Assembly (NCBI GenBank): GCA_027064425.1
Contig: JAMOPO010000052.1
Span: 1-52,371, forward strand
Reading direction: 5' to 3'
Length of the DNA: 52,371 bases
From: Methanobacteriota archaeon
Lineage (GTDB): Archaea > JAADCQ01 > Methanopyri > Methanopyrales > Methanopyraceae
Shown piece after piece: positions 9,369 to 16,576 of the stretch; the first letter of the stretch is position 1, and each line of letters begins with the position of its first letter. A program made the translations under genes and the position numbers. The notes under the pieces were generated by a model. It was not told the origin of the DNA. It did not search any database and worked only from the letters and a program-made list of their open reading frames with translations.

Positions 9369-10946
9369 TCAGATCCCCATGGTCGGATCCTCCTCGGCCT
9401 CGTCCTCCTTCCACCGCTCCAGCTCCTCGAGCACGTCCGGGGTCTCGCCACCGTGCTTCGTGCGGCGCGGCCGGATGTCGACGAAGGCGGGGATGTTGAT
9501 CGCGCTCCCGGTGACGAAGGCCGTGCCCGTGGGCAGACCCTTGATCCGCTCTAGAGCCTCCTTGGTGATGCCCTCCCCGCTCTTCCGGATGTTCTCGAGG
9601 TCGTCCGGGTTCGTGGTGCGCAGCACGATCATGGTGTTGCACTGCGAGAGGACGGTCGTGTCCACGCGACCCGGGCGCTGGCTGACCACGCAGAGCCCGG
9701 CCATGAACTTGCGACCCTCTCGGGCGAAGTCGCGGACGACGGAGAGCGCCGTTTTCGAGGTCGTCCGCTCCTCTCCCGCGGGCGCGAAGTTGTGGGCCTC
9801 CTCGAGGACGACGAACACGGGCGGGATCCGGTCCCGCTGGCGCAGCTCGAACAGCCGCCGGAGGAAGTGCGTGACGACGATCTGCTGCGCCCGGTCCGGC
9901 ACGCCCCGGAGGTTCAGGACCACCACCCGGCCCGGCCGGACGTGGCGCTCCAGGTCGGGCGACTCCTGGGTCTTGAAGATGCCGTAGCGGAGCAGCGGCT
10001 TCAGGTCGCGCAGGGCCGCGCGCGCCGCCTGGAACTCGGCCATGTCACCGGCCGCGCGGGCCCGGCTGGCGTGCTGCTCCAGGAGCTCGACCACGTCCTC
10101 CAGCGAGTACTTCTCACCCTCCTCGTTCTGCCGGCGCCGGAGCTCCCGAAGGATCCTGCCGAGGACGTCCGGCGCGGCCCTCCGCTTGGCCAGCTCCGGG
10201 GCCAGAGTCTCGAAGTCGTCCAGCCCGAGCTTCGTCGTATCGATCATGATGGGGTAATCCCGAACGCCCTCCGACCCCTCCGGGGCGAAGATGACGACGT
10301 CGTCCAGCCCCTTCGGCTCCAGCCCCCAGCGCTCCAGGCGCTCCCGGTCCGGGGACGGCTCGCGCAGGCTCGTGTACTCGCCGTGCGGGTCGATGACCAC
10401 GACCGGGATGTCGCGCTCCACCATCTCCTCGATCAGCACGCCCACCGTGTAGCTCTTACCGCTGCCCGTCATCCCCAGGACCGCGCAGTGCAGCGTGAGC
10501 AGCTCGTTTAGGCCCAAGAAGATGCGCGCCCGCGAGTCCTTCAGCCGGCCCAGGAACAGCTCACCCTCCGAGAACAGCTCCTCCAGCTCCGGCTCCGGGA
10601 GCTTGTACACCGGGTCCGTCGGGCGCGCCGGAACCCGAGGGTCCCGCAGGTCACCGTCCTCCAGCGCCCCCACCACCTCGACCTTGGCCACCACCGTCCA
10701 GTCCAGGTTCGGGACGGGCCGGCCGCTCACCATCGAGGCCCGCGCGATCTCACCCTTGATCCCCTCGTGCACGTCCCGGGAGACGTCCTCCACGCGGCCC
10801 AGCAGCTCCCGCCCGTCCGACCCCGGCTCCCGAACGACCACGTAGTCCCCAACGCCCACGTCGCCCGCGTCCCGGCTGACCACGAACGTGAACTCCCGCA
10901 CGGACGGGCTCTCGTAGACGTACCCCACCACCTCCCGCTCGCTCAA
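9369..10946 (-). CDS. herA: HerA bipolar DNA helicase
   Basis: HerA is the hexameric FtsK/HerA-class DNA translocase that works with NurA to resect DNA ends. The 525-residue protein has an N-terminal beta-barrel (HAS) domain, then Walker A GMTGSGKS at residues 158-165 and Walker B VFVVLEEAHNF near 372-378. The C-terminal block VSQRPGRVDTTVLSQCNT, with the arginine and sensor residues, is typical of the family. The TTG start (10944-10946) overlaps the nurA stop by four bases, which implies translational coupling. The order here is nurA-herA-mre11-rad50. Confidence 0.96.
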   Translation of the reverse strand: MSEREVVGYVYESPSVREFTFVVSRDAGDVGVGDYVVVREPGSDGRELLGRVEDVSRDVHEGIKGEIARASMVSGRPVPNLDWTVVAKVEVVGALEDGDLRDPRVPARPTDPVYKLPEPELEELFSEGELFLGRLKDSRARIFLGLNELLTLHCAVLGMTGSGKSYTVGVLIEEMVERDIPVVVIDPHGEYTSLREPSPDRERLERWGLEPKGLDDVVIFAPEGSEGVRDYPIMIDTTKLGLDDFETLAPELAKRRAAPDVLGRILRELRRRQNEEGEKYSLEDVVELLEQHASRARAAGDMAEFQAARAALRDLKPLLRYGIFKTQESPDLERHVRPGRVVVLNLRGVPDRAQQIVVTHFLRRLFELRQRDRIPPVFVVLEEAHNFAPAGEERTTSKTALSVVRDFAREGRKFMAGLCVVSQRPGRVDTTVLSQCNTMIVLRTTNPDDLENIRKSGEGITKEALERIKGLPTGTAFVTGSAINIPAFVDIRPRRTKHGGETPDVLEELERWKEDEAEEDPTMGI

Positions 10947-12103
10947 CCCGCCTCACCCCCGTGCCGGTGCAGGATCTCCCGGCGCACCTCCTCGCTCGAC
11001 ACCGCCCTCGGCCGCGACTCCCGGCGCAGCCTCCGGAACACGGTGAAGATGACGTCCAGCTCGCCCCGGGAGGCCAGCTCCTCCAGGATCCCCTCCTCCA
11101 GCCAGTCGATCAGCGACCGGGTCACCTTGGCGAACTCGTCCGCCATCACCAGGGGCAGCGGGATCCCGTAGCCGCCGTACTCCACCGACGTGCCCAGCAC
11201 AACCGACGCCGCCTCGTCCGGGTCCACGAACTCGGGGATCTCCACCCGCACCGGGGGCGAGTACTCGGTCGTCCGCACGTAGAACGTGTGCATCTCGTAC
11301 CCCGTCGCGCGCTCGAACTCCCTCACCACCGGGTACTCGCTGCTCGGCAGCCGGAACGCGTGCGTCCGCTCCCCTACCCTCAGCACCGGCTCGCCTCCCA
11401 GCCGCCGCGAGAGCGCCACCGGATCGTTGAGCGCCTTCAGCGAGTCCAGCGAGCCCTCCTCCCCCAGCTCCGCCTCCACGCTCCGCAGCAGGTGCCTCGC
11501 CTTGCAGTCCTCGATCACGCCCATCACCACGACGCCCTCCTCCTCGCACACCTCCAGCAGCCGCCTCCGCGCGCGCAGCAGCTGCCCCCAGTAGTCCTTC
11601 CGGTTCGGACTATCCTCGTTCGCCCCCTTCAGATCATGATGCGGCACGATCGGGCCGTCCAGCATGACCACCTCACCACGCTCCGCCGCCCGCGTCGCCA
11701 CGTCCGACTCCAGCTTCACCCGCCTCGCGGCCACCCGCACCTGCGGCGCCCGCGTTCTCGACAGCGTCCCGAAGTCCCAGGAGGAAAGCACGTCATCCTC
11801 CGACCACGCCGCCGCCCGCGTCACGTACAGAACCACGCCCTGGTACTCCCTCATCCCCTCCCCACCATCCACGCCGAACGTCGAGCTCAGGTCCGGGGTC
11901 CTCGGCTTGACCCGGCGCTTCCGCTCCCGAACGTACTCCAACACCCTCCTCAGCCGAGAGTTCCGCTCGGGCGAGATCCGCTTGTTGACTCCGATCACCT
12001 CCTCTGCCAGCTCGCTGCGGCGGCGCGAGATATCGTCCAGCATCCGGCTGTAATCGCGCCCACGCCGCACGTCGCAGCGCTCAAGGAACCGCTCCAGATC
12101 CAA
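10943..12103 (-). CDS. nurA: NurA 5'-3' nuclease
   Basis: NurA is the Mn-dependent nuclease that forms the end-resection machine with HerA. The first catalytic region is FGVDGGEG with D79; a second acidic site is MLDG with D149, followed by VIEDCKARHLL. Length is 386 residues. Translation starts at TTG 12101-12103. A weak A/T element in the complement of about 12139-12148 could be its promoter, but the signal is poor. It heads the operon that continues through herA, mre11, rad50, the ferredoxin and the RNA polymerase genes. The region upstream holds a 19-bp palindrome and tRNA-Asp. Confidence 0.94.
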   Translation of the reverse strand: MDLERFLERCDVRRGRDYSRMLDDISRRRSELAEEVIGVNKRISPERNSRLRRVLEYVRERKRRVKPRTPDLSSTFGVDGGEGMREYQGVVLYVTRAAAWSEDDVLSSWDFGTLSRTRAPQVRVAARRVKLESDVATRAAERGEVVMLDGPIVPHHDLKGANEDSPNRKDYWGQLLRARRRLLEVCEEEGVVVMGVIEDCKARHLLRSVEAELGEEGSLDSLKALNDPVALSRRLGGEPVLRVGERTHAFRLPSSEYPVVREFERATGYEMHTFYVRTTEYSPPVRVEIPEFVDPDEAASVVLGTSVEYGGYGIPLPLVMADEFAKVTRSLIDWLEEGILEELASRGELDVIFTVFRRLRRESRPRAVSSEEVRREILHRHGGEAG

Positions 12104-12165
12104 GGACGGTCACGTCCCCCGCCCCGGCCGCGACCCGAACGATAACAGCCTTGCGGGAAGCGAAA

Positions 12166-12184
12166 CGTTACGAAATTCGTAACG
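12166..12184. repeat. 19-bp perfect palindrome 3' of tRNA-Asp
   Basis: cgttacgaaattcgtaacg consists of two 9-base arms that are exact reverse complements around one central base. It begins 10 bases beyond the tRNA-Asp CCA end. A near-identical copy follows tRNA-Leu at 29366-29384, and the only differing arm position is changed on both sides. As RNA it could form an 8-bp hairpin; as DNA it could be a dyad binding site. Candidate roles are tRNA 3'-end processing, transcription termination, or an operator for nurA. Confidence 0.8.
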
Positions 12185-12194
12185 ATTCCTCGTT

Positions 12195-12272
12195 TGGCGC
12201 CCCGGCCGGGATTTGAACCCGGGTCCCGGGCTCGACAGGCCCGGATGATAGACCGGGCTACACCGCCGGGGC
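12195..12272 (-). tRNA. tRNA-Asp (GUC) with C at position 8
   Basis: The complement folds as a tRNA. The acceptor stem is GCCCCGG with CCGGGGC. The anticodon arm is CGGGC, loop CTGTCGA, GCCCG, giving anticodon GUC. The T arm is CCGGG, TTCAAAT, CCCGG, with discriminator G and an encoded CCA. The base after the acceptor stem (12265, complement C) is position 8, where nearly all tRNAs have U. A genomic C8 that must be edited to U8 is known in Methanopyrus kandleri, where the cytidine deaminase CDAT8 does this. Confidence 0.96.
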
Positions 12273-12307
12273 GCCCTCGCTCCCATGCCCCGCGCGGTTC
12301 ACCCCCG

Positions 12308-12322
12308 CTTATAAACTTTTCT
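12308..12322 (-). promoter_or_regulatory. Promoter of tRNA-Asp (BRE plus TATA box)
   Basis: On the minus strand GAGAAAAGTTTATAAGC contains a good archaeal TATA box (TTTATAA) with a purine-rich BRE upstream. The box centre is about 40 bases before the tRNA 5' end, so transcription should start about 15 bases upstream of the mature tRNA. It directly abuts the stop codon of the upstream pseudopilin gene. Confidence 0.75.
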
Positions 12323-12323
12323 C

Positions 12324-12761
12324 CTACCGCTCACGGACCACCGTCACCTTCGACCCACTCACGATCACCCGATACCGCGCCCACATCCCCTCAACAGGGT
12401 TCGAGATCTCGCTCACCGACTTGGGCCTGCCGTTGACCGCCACGTAGACGTGGAACAGCACGTTGCGGTACAGCAGCTCCCGCACCGCCTCCCAGTTGGT
12501 GCCGCTAAAACCCAGCTCGAACGTCACCTCGTTATCCGTACAGACCACCCGCCTGACCCAGAGCCGCCCGGACACCGACCCGCCCTGATACGTGATCCCC
12601 ACCGCCACCTCGTCGCACGTCTTAGCCACCGCGTCGGTCGCCGCCTTCTTCACGCAGTACCACTCGTACTCCGGGCCCAGGTACCCGACGGCGAGGGCGC
12701 CGACCAGGCCGACCAGGACCATCGACAGCAGCGCGAACTCGACCGAGATCTGGCCCCGCAC
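12324..12761 (-). CDS. Pseudopilin-like protein with class III signal peptide
   Basis: This is a 145-residue protein of unknown specific function. It starts at GTG (12759-12761) immediately before the class III prepilin signal RGQISVEFALL and a single hydrophobic helix of about 20 residues. An EppA-type peptidase would cut before the Gln. The mature part is beta-rich, with cysteines C36, C49 and C74 by eye. It is the last gene of a three-gene minus-strand group and lies next to the pilus genes. A minor pilin or pilus-associated surface protein is the likely role, inferred from the signal and the context. Confidence 0.8.
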   Translation of the reverse strand: MRGQISVEFALLSMVLVGLVGALAVGYLGPEYEWYCVKKAATDAVAKTCDEVAVGITYQGGSVSGRLWVRRVVCTDNEVTFELGFSGTNWEAVRELLYRNVLFHVYVAVNGRPKSVSEISNPVEGMWARYRVIVSGSKVTVVRER

Positions 12762-12774
12762 CGCGTGATTCCCC

Positions 12775-13362
12775 CTACCCGGCCGGGATCACGTAGAACC
12801 CGAAGCTGAACGGCTGACCGGAGGTGGAGCACCACCACTCACTGCCCGGCGGCCACTCGTTGACCTGGACGATGGAACCCCACTGCCGGTAGGCGTTCGG
12901 GTCGATCATCACCACGCCCGGCCTCCACGGGGAGAGCGACCCGAGCAGCACGGGCACGTCGACGACGACCTCCACCTTCCTCTCCCACCGCCCACCCAGC
13001 TGCAGCACCACCTCGATCTCACCTATCGTGAGCCCGCTCACGGAGGCCAGCTCCTTGGCCCGGAGCTTCAGGTAGTACTCACTGTCACCGATGCGCTCGG
13101 GCAGGTAGACCTGGTTGGCCGTGGCCTGCCAGTCCGGCAGCCAGCTGATGGTGCCCGCCACGGCGCTCGCCACGTAGCTCGCGATGCGGTGCGCCTCAAC
13201 CAACGCCGAGATGTCGCCCGTGCGCAGGAAGGTCTCCAGGACGGAGTTGGCGAAGTAAAACCCCACCAACAGCATGACCAGGAAGAGCAGAGAGAACTCC
13301 AGCGTAACCTGACCGCGGCTAAGCGTTGCGCACGACCACGACCTTCCGACCCTTAACCTCAT
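12775..13362 (-). CDS. Pseudopilin-like protein with class III signal peptide
   Basis: This protein of up to 195 residues carries the class III prepilin motif SRGQVTLEFSLL and a hydrophobic segment of about 20 residues. The nearest in-frame start, ATG 13360-13362, lies 17 codons before the motif and 44 bases inside the upstream gene, so the leader is longer than usual. The mature part has aromatic and Pro-rich stretches (PWRPG, NEWPPGSEWW) suggestive of a surface-exposed beta domain. No family beyond the signal is recognised. The gene overlaps 13319-13780 and is followed 13 bases later by another pseudopilin. Confidence 0.78.
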   Translation of the reverse strand: MRLRVGRSWSCATLSRGQVTLEFSLLFLVMLLVGFYFANSVLETFLRTGDISALVEAHRIASYVASAVAGTISWLPDWQATANQVYLPERIGDSEYYLKLRAKELASVSGLTIGEIEVVLQLGGRWERKVEVVVDVPVLLGSLSPWRPGVVMIDPNAYRQWGSIVQVNEWPPGSEWWCSTSGQPFSFGFYVIPAG

Positions 13363-13780
13363 GGACCTCCACCACCACCAGCCCCGGGACCTTCACCCCG
13401 CTGGTGTCGAAGCTCACCCCGAAGCTCGAGAAGAACCGGGCCTTACCTTGAGCGTTCTCCCCCGAAACGACCACGGTGTACACGTCCTGGCTCCCCGGTG
13501 GCGGCGGCTCCACGGAGACGGAGTACCGGCGCTCCCCGGCGCCCGGCCTCCCCCGAATGTACACCTTGAACGTGGTGCCCTCATCGCACTCGGCCGCCTT
13601 CTCCAGCACGTCGGCCAGCTGCTCCGCCATCGACTTCGCCTCCAGGGCCGACTCCGCGCGCTCCGCGTGCCCGAGGCCCCCCTCCACGTAGGAGAGGACG
13701 ACCGCTAAGAGGCCGACGCAGGCCAGCAGGAGCAGTCCGTACTCAACGGTGACCTGACCGCGGAGAGATTTAATAAGCAC
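13319..13780 (-). CDS. Pseudopilin-like protein with class III signal peptide
   Basis: This 153-residue protein starts at GTG 13778-13780 with a short basic leader (MLIKSLR) before the class III motif RGQVTVEYGLL and a hydrophobic helix. The mature part has an Ala/Glu-rich helix followed by Val-rich beta strands, typical of pilin-like folds in general terms. It heads the minus-strand trio 13780-12324. Its first codons overlap the likely promoter of the divergent plus-strand gene at 13819. Specific function unknown; probably a minor pilin. Confidence 0.8.
   Translation of the reverse strand: MLIKSLRGQVTVEYGLLLLACVGLLAVVLSYVEGGLGHAERAESALEAKSMAEQLADVLEKAAECDEGTTFKVYIRGRPGAGERRYSVSVEPPPPGSQDVYTVVVSGENAQGKARFFSSFGVSFDTSGVKVPGLVVVEVHEVKGRKVVVVRNA
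13766..13777 (+). promoter_or_regulatory. Probable promoter of the 862-residue surface protein gene
   Basis: The plus strand reads gagatttaataa, a TATA-like TTTAATAA with a purine-rich upstream flank. A start of transcription about 25 bases downstream (near 13795) would leave a short leader containing the G-rich ribosome site before GTG 13819. The box lies inside the first codons of the divergent minus-strand pseudopilin. Confidence 0.5.
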
Positions 13781-13818
13781 CGACCCTCCCCCCGGACGGG
13801 GGAGAGGGGGCTGGGCGG

Positions 13819-16407
13819 GTGCCCCGCGGGCGCGGCCAGATATTCACTTTGGACGCAGCCGTGGCACTATTATTAGCTTTGGTAGCCATCTCCGCCGCCC
13901 TGAGTTACGTCCACATCGCCCGGCCCACCACGTACTCCGGCCAGGTCCAGGTCTCCACGACCGCCGTGGTCCAACCCGTTAAGTGGGGCTGGGTCGCCAC
14001 CGGCTCGTTCAGAGGCGAGCTTCCCCACCTCGAGGTCAAGGAGGTAAGGATCACCAACTGGCATAGGAAGGGATGGTTCCACCCGAACGTCTACTACTCC
14101 GCGCACGTCGACATCCGCGTCCCACCCAAGAAGAGGATCGTAACAGCCTTCCTAGTTCTCATGATCGGAGACAACCACGTGGTTGAAGCGTTCGACGCTA
14201 AGGATCGAGACCTCGGTGTCTTCGTGACGGTCAACGGGGTCAAGTGTCGCGTTTTCCCGACCGTGCCGATCGACTGGAAGGGGGACGTGGGCTGGAAGCG
14301 TTACAACCTGTACACGACTTACAACGGCCGCATTTGGGAGAAGACCGTCATCGACCTGACCGTGGACCCGTGGGGCAACCCGCTGCTCGCCAAGCGCACC
14401 GACAAGGATCACATCAGCCTTGACATAAAGATCCGCGTTCGGGGGTCTTGGGGAGAGCGGTACCTGAACAGGACGCGCGTGATCATGGTGCTGGCACCCG
14501 ACTGCTACGACGTGGCGGTCCGGACGTGGCTGCCGCAGGGAGAGCAGACGGGCCCGTGCCCGGCCAACAAGAACGGTAACCCCGTTCGCGGACCCATCGC
14601 TCGCAACTTCGATGAGGCGAACGACGGGAGGCACCCCGTGACGAACTTCGCGGACTGGTACGGCCAGGACCTCGATGACGATCCCCAAAACATCACCATC
14701 CGGGACTTGATCAACAAGATCGGGCCGGCGCCGTGGAAGGTGAGCGACGCGCCGGACGTCATCGTGGACAGGCGCTCCTGGTACTACGCCTGGTACCTGA
14801 CCGCCGGGACCGGCGACGCGCAGAGAGCCGACGTCAACATCGACCCGAGGGACCCCAACGGGGACGGTATCGACGGGATCCTGCTCCGCGCCACGGGGGA
14901 CAGGGTTGGCCAGGACTACCGACTGTTCGCCGCCTACGTCATGATGCCCCGGACGTTCTCATCCTGTGTAACGGCGGACGCGCCCCGGCTCGCCCTGACC
15001 CGGGACACGTCCAGCTTCAGCGCCCCACCCGAGTTCGTGGTGCACGCGGGCTTCCGAGACCCCACCTACGTCGACTCCTACTTCCTGTCTGACCCGACCA
15101 AGTCGCTGGGAGGGGACTGTCGGAGCGCCACGCCGATCCGAGGCCGCCTCTACTGGCCGGTATGGAGGCCGTGGTACGAGGTAAACATCTGGAACCTCAC
15201 GCCGGACATGCTGAAAAAAGGAAAGAAGTACGAGGCCAGCGGCGAGTGTCGCGTCCTCGAGGCCTCGGACCGCTGGTACATGAACTACGCCGGGGTACCG
15301 CCAGACTACCCGTTCGGAGCGGCAGGGTACGGCCACCTGGTCATGATCGACCCGCACGCTCGGTGGTCACCCGACACCAACGAGACGGTGGAGGACGTCC
15401 TGCGGACCCACAACACGCTCCGAGCCTACCTGCTGATCCCCAACCGTGGCGGCGGACCGCACATCTACTGGTGGTTGAATTACTACAAGGACGGTCACCG
15501 GAACAACCCGTGGATGAAGTTCCCGGGCGGGTTCGCCGTCCAAGGAGGCCCGCAGCCTCGGCTGGTTACGGTCTGGATCCGCGCTCCGGGATGGCTCTTC
15601 CAGTGGAACCCGTGGACGGATGGGACCAGGACGACCAAGTTCGGCTTCGCCAACACGCGGTTCAAGAACGTGCCCGGCGGCGACCGGCCCGACGAGCTCG
15701 AACTGTCGTTCAAGATCAGCCGGCCTCCCGGGATGCCGAGCTACATCAGGTACTGGAGCGTCCAGGACGTCTACATGTTCGGCAACATGGACGAGGACCC
15801 TGACATGTTCCGGCTGTACATCGACGGCCGGCAGGTGTGGGACGACAAGTGGGCCCCGCCGGTCATCGAGGACCTGAAGGCGCTCTCCGGCGGCGAGGTT
15901 GCGACCCCGGGCCAGCACACGGTCCGGATCTGGGAGTACGAACAACCGTCACCGGAGGCGGTGGAGATCGGCCCGTACAGCGTCCTGGTCCTTTACCGAG
16001 GCATATTCTACGTGACCGTGCCGACGCTCCAGCCGACGAAGCGGGATGCTGTCGAGAAGGCCAGGCAGATGGTGACGAGCATCCTCAACTACCTCGGCAT
16101 CCGGGATCAGAAGTTCATCAACGAGAACCTCCGGATCACCGTCGCGCCCGCCCGGGGCTACGGAAAGCCCCACCAGTTCAAGCTGGTGCTTAAGGGTCCG
16201 CACCCGCCGGACGAGCTGAGGAGAATGGCCACGAGGATCCTATCCCAGATGCAGTCCTCCGGGATCCTGAGCTACATCGCGATGTGCGAAGAACACGGTC
16301 GACCGTTCGACACGAACGCGATCAAGGGCTACATCGAGAGCGTGCTCTGGGGCGACGTGCACTACGAGCTGTACATGGACGGCCGGCTGATACTCAGTGG
16401 CCCGTAA
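13819..16407 (+). CDS. Large secreted protein with class III-like signal, possible pilus tip or adhesin
   Basis: This 862-residue protein starts at GTG 13819 with the signal RGRGQIFTLDAAVALLLAL, a variant of the class III motif with Asp replacing the conserved Glu. A single N-terminal hydrophobic helix follows. The rest is Trp/Tyr/Pro-rich and beta-like, with an Asp-rich loop (DPNGDGIDG) that resembles a calcium-binding loop. No enzyme motif is seen. It is the only plus-strand gene within a minus-strand pilus cluster and has its own promoter. A tip adhesin or other large surface protein processed by the local prepilin peptidase is a reasonable inference, not a demonstrated function. Confidence 0.7.
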   Translation: MPRGRGQIFTLDAAVALLLALVAISAALSYVHIARPTTYSGQVQVSTTAVVQPVKWGWVATGSFRGELPHLEVKEVRITNWHRKGWFHPNVYYSAHVDIRVPPKKRIVTAFLVLMIGDNHVVEAFDAKDRDLGVFVTVNGVKCRVFPTVPIDWKGDVGWKRYNLYTTYNGRIWEKTVIDLTVDPWGNPLLAKRTDKDHISLDIKIRVRGSWGERYLNRTRVIMVLAPDCYDVAVRTWLPQGEQTGPCPANKNGNPVRGPIARNFDEANDGRHPVTNFADWYGQDLDDDPQNITIRDLINKIGPAPWKVSDAPDVIVDRRSWYYAWYLTAGTGDAQRADVNIDPRDPNGDGIDGILLRATGDRVGQDYRLFAAYVMMPRTFSSCVTADAPRLALTRDTSSFSAPPEFVVHAGFRDPTYVDSYFLSDPTKSLGGDCRSATPIRGRLYWPVWRPWYEVNIWNLTPDMLKKGKKYEASGECRVLEASDRWYMNYAGVPPDYPFGAAGYGHLVMIDPHARWSPDTNETVEDVLRTHNTLRAYLLIPNRGGGPHIYWWLNYYKDGHRNNPWMKFPGGFAVQGGPQPRLVTVWIRAPGWLFQWNPWTDGTRTTKFGFANTRFKNVPGGDRPDELELSFKISRPPGMPSYIRYWSVQDVYMFGNMDEDPDMFRLYIDGRQVWDDKWAPPVIEDLKALSGGEVATPGQHTVRIWEYEQPSPEAVEIGPYSVLVLYRGIFYVTVPTLQPTKRDAVEKARQMVTSILNYLGIRDQKFINENLRITVAPARGYGKPHQFKLVLKGPHPPDELRRMATRILSQMQSSGILSYIAMCEEHGRPFDTNAIKGYIESVLWGDVHYELYMDGRLILSGP

Positions 16408-16576
16408 GTGAGCCGAAGCGAGTGGTGATGAGGGGAGCTGAAAGGACGAGGCTCGGGCGGGGTGCGGGAGGGAGCCGGGCCGGAGGCGAGAATCAGGAGA
16501 ACCGGGGCGGGGCGGGTGCCGTCGGCGCGCCTTGACGCCCCTCGGTGCCTCCCGACGCTCTGCTTCTCCCCGCTCT

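Noticed and set aside
16426-16440. C/D-box sRNA candidate (gtgatga followed by ctga)
   Set aside because: The C box and the following CTGA are only six bases apart, too close for a guide segment, and no second box pair follows.
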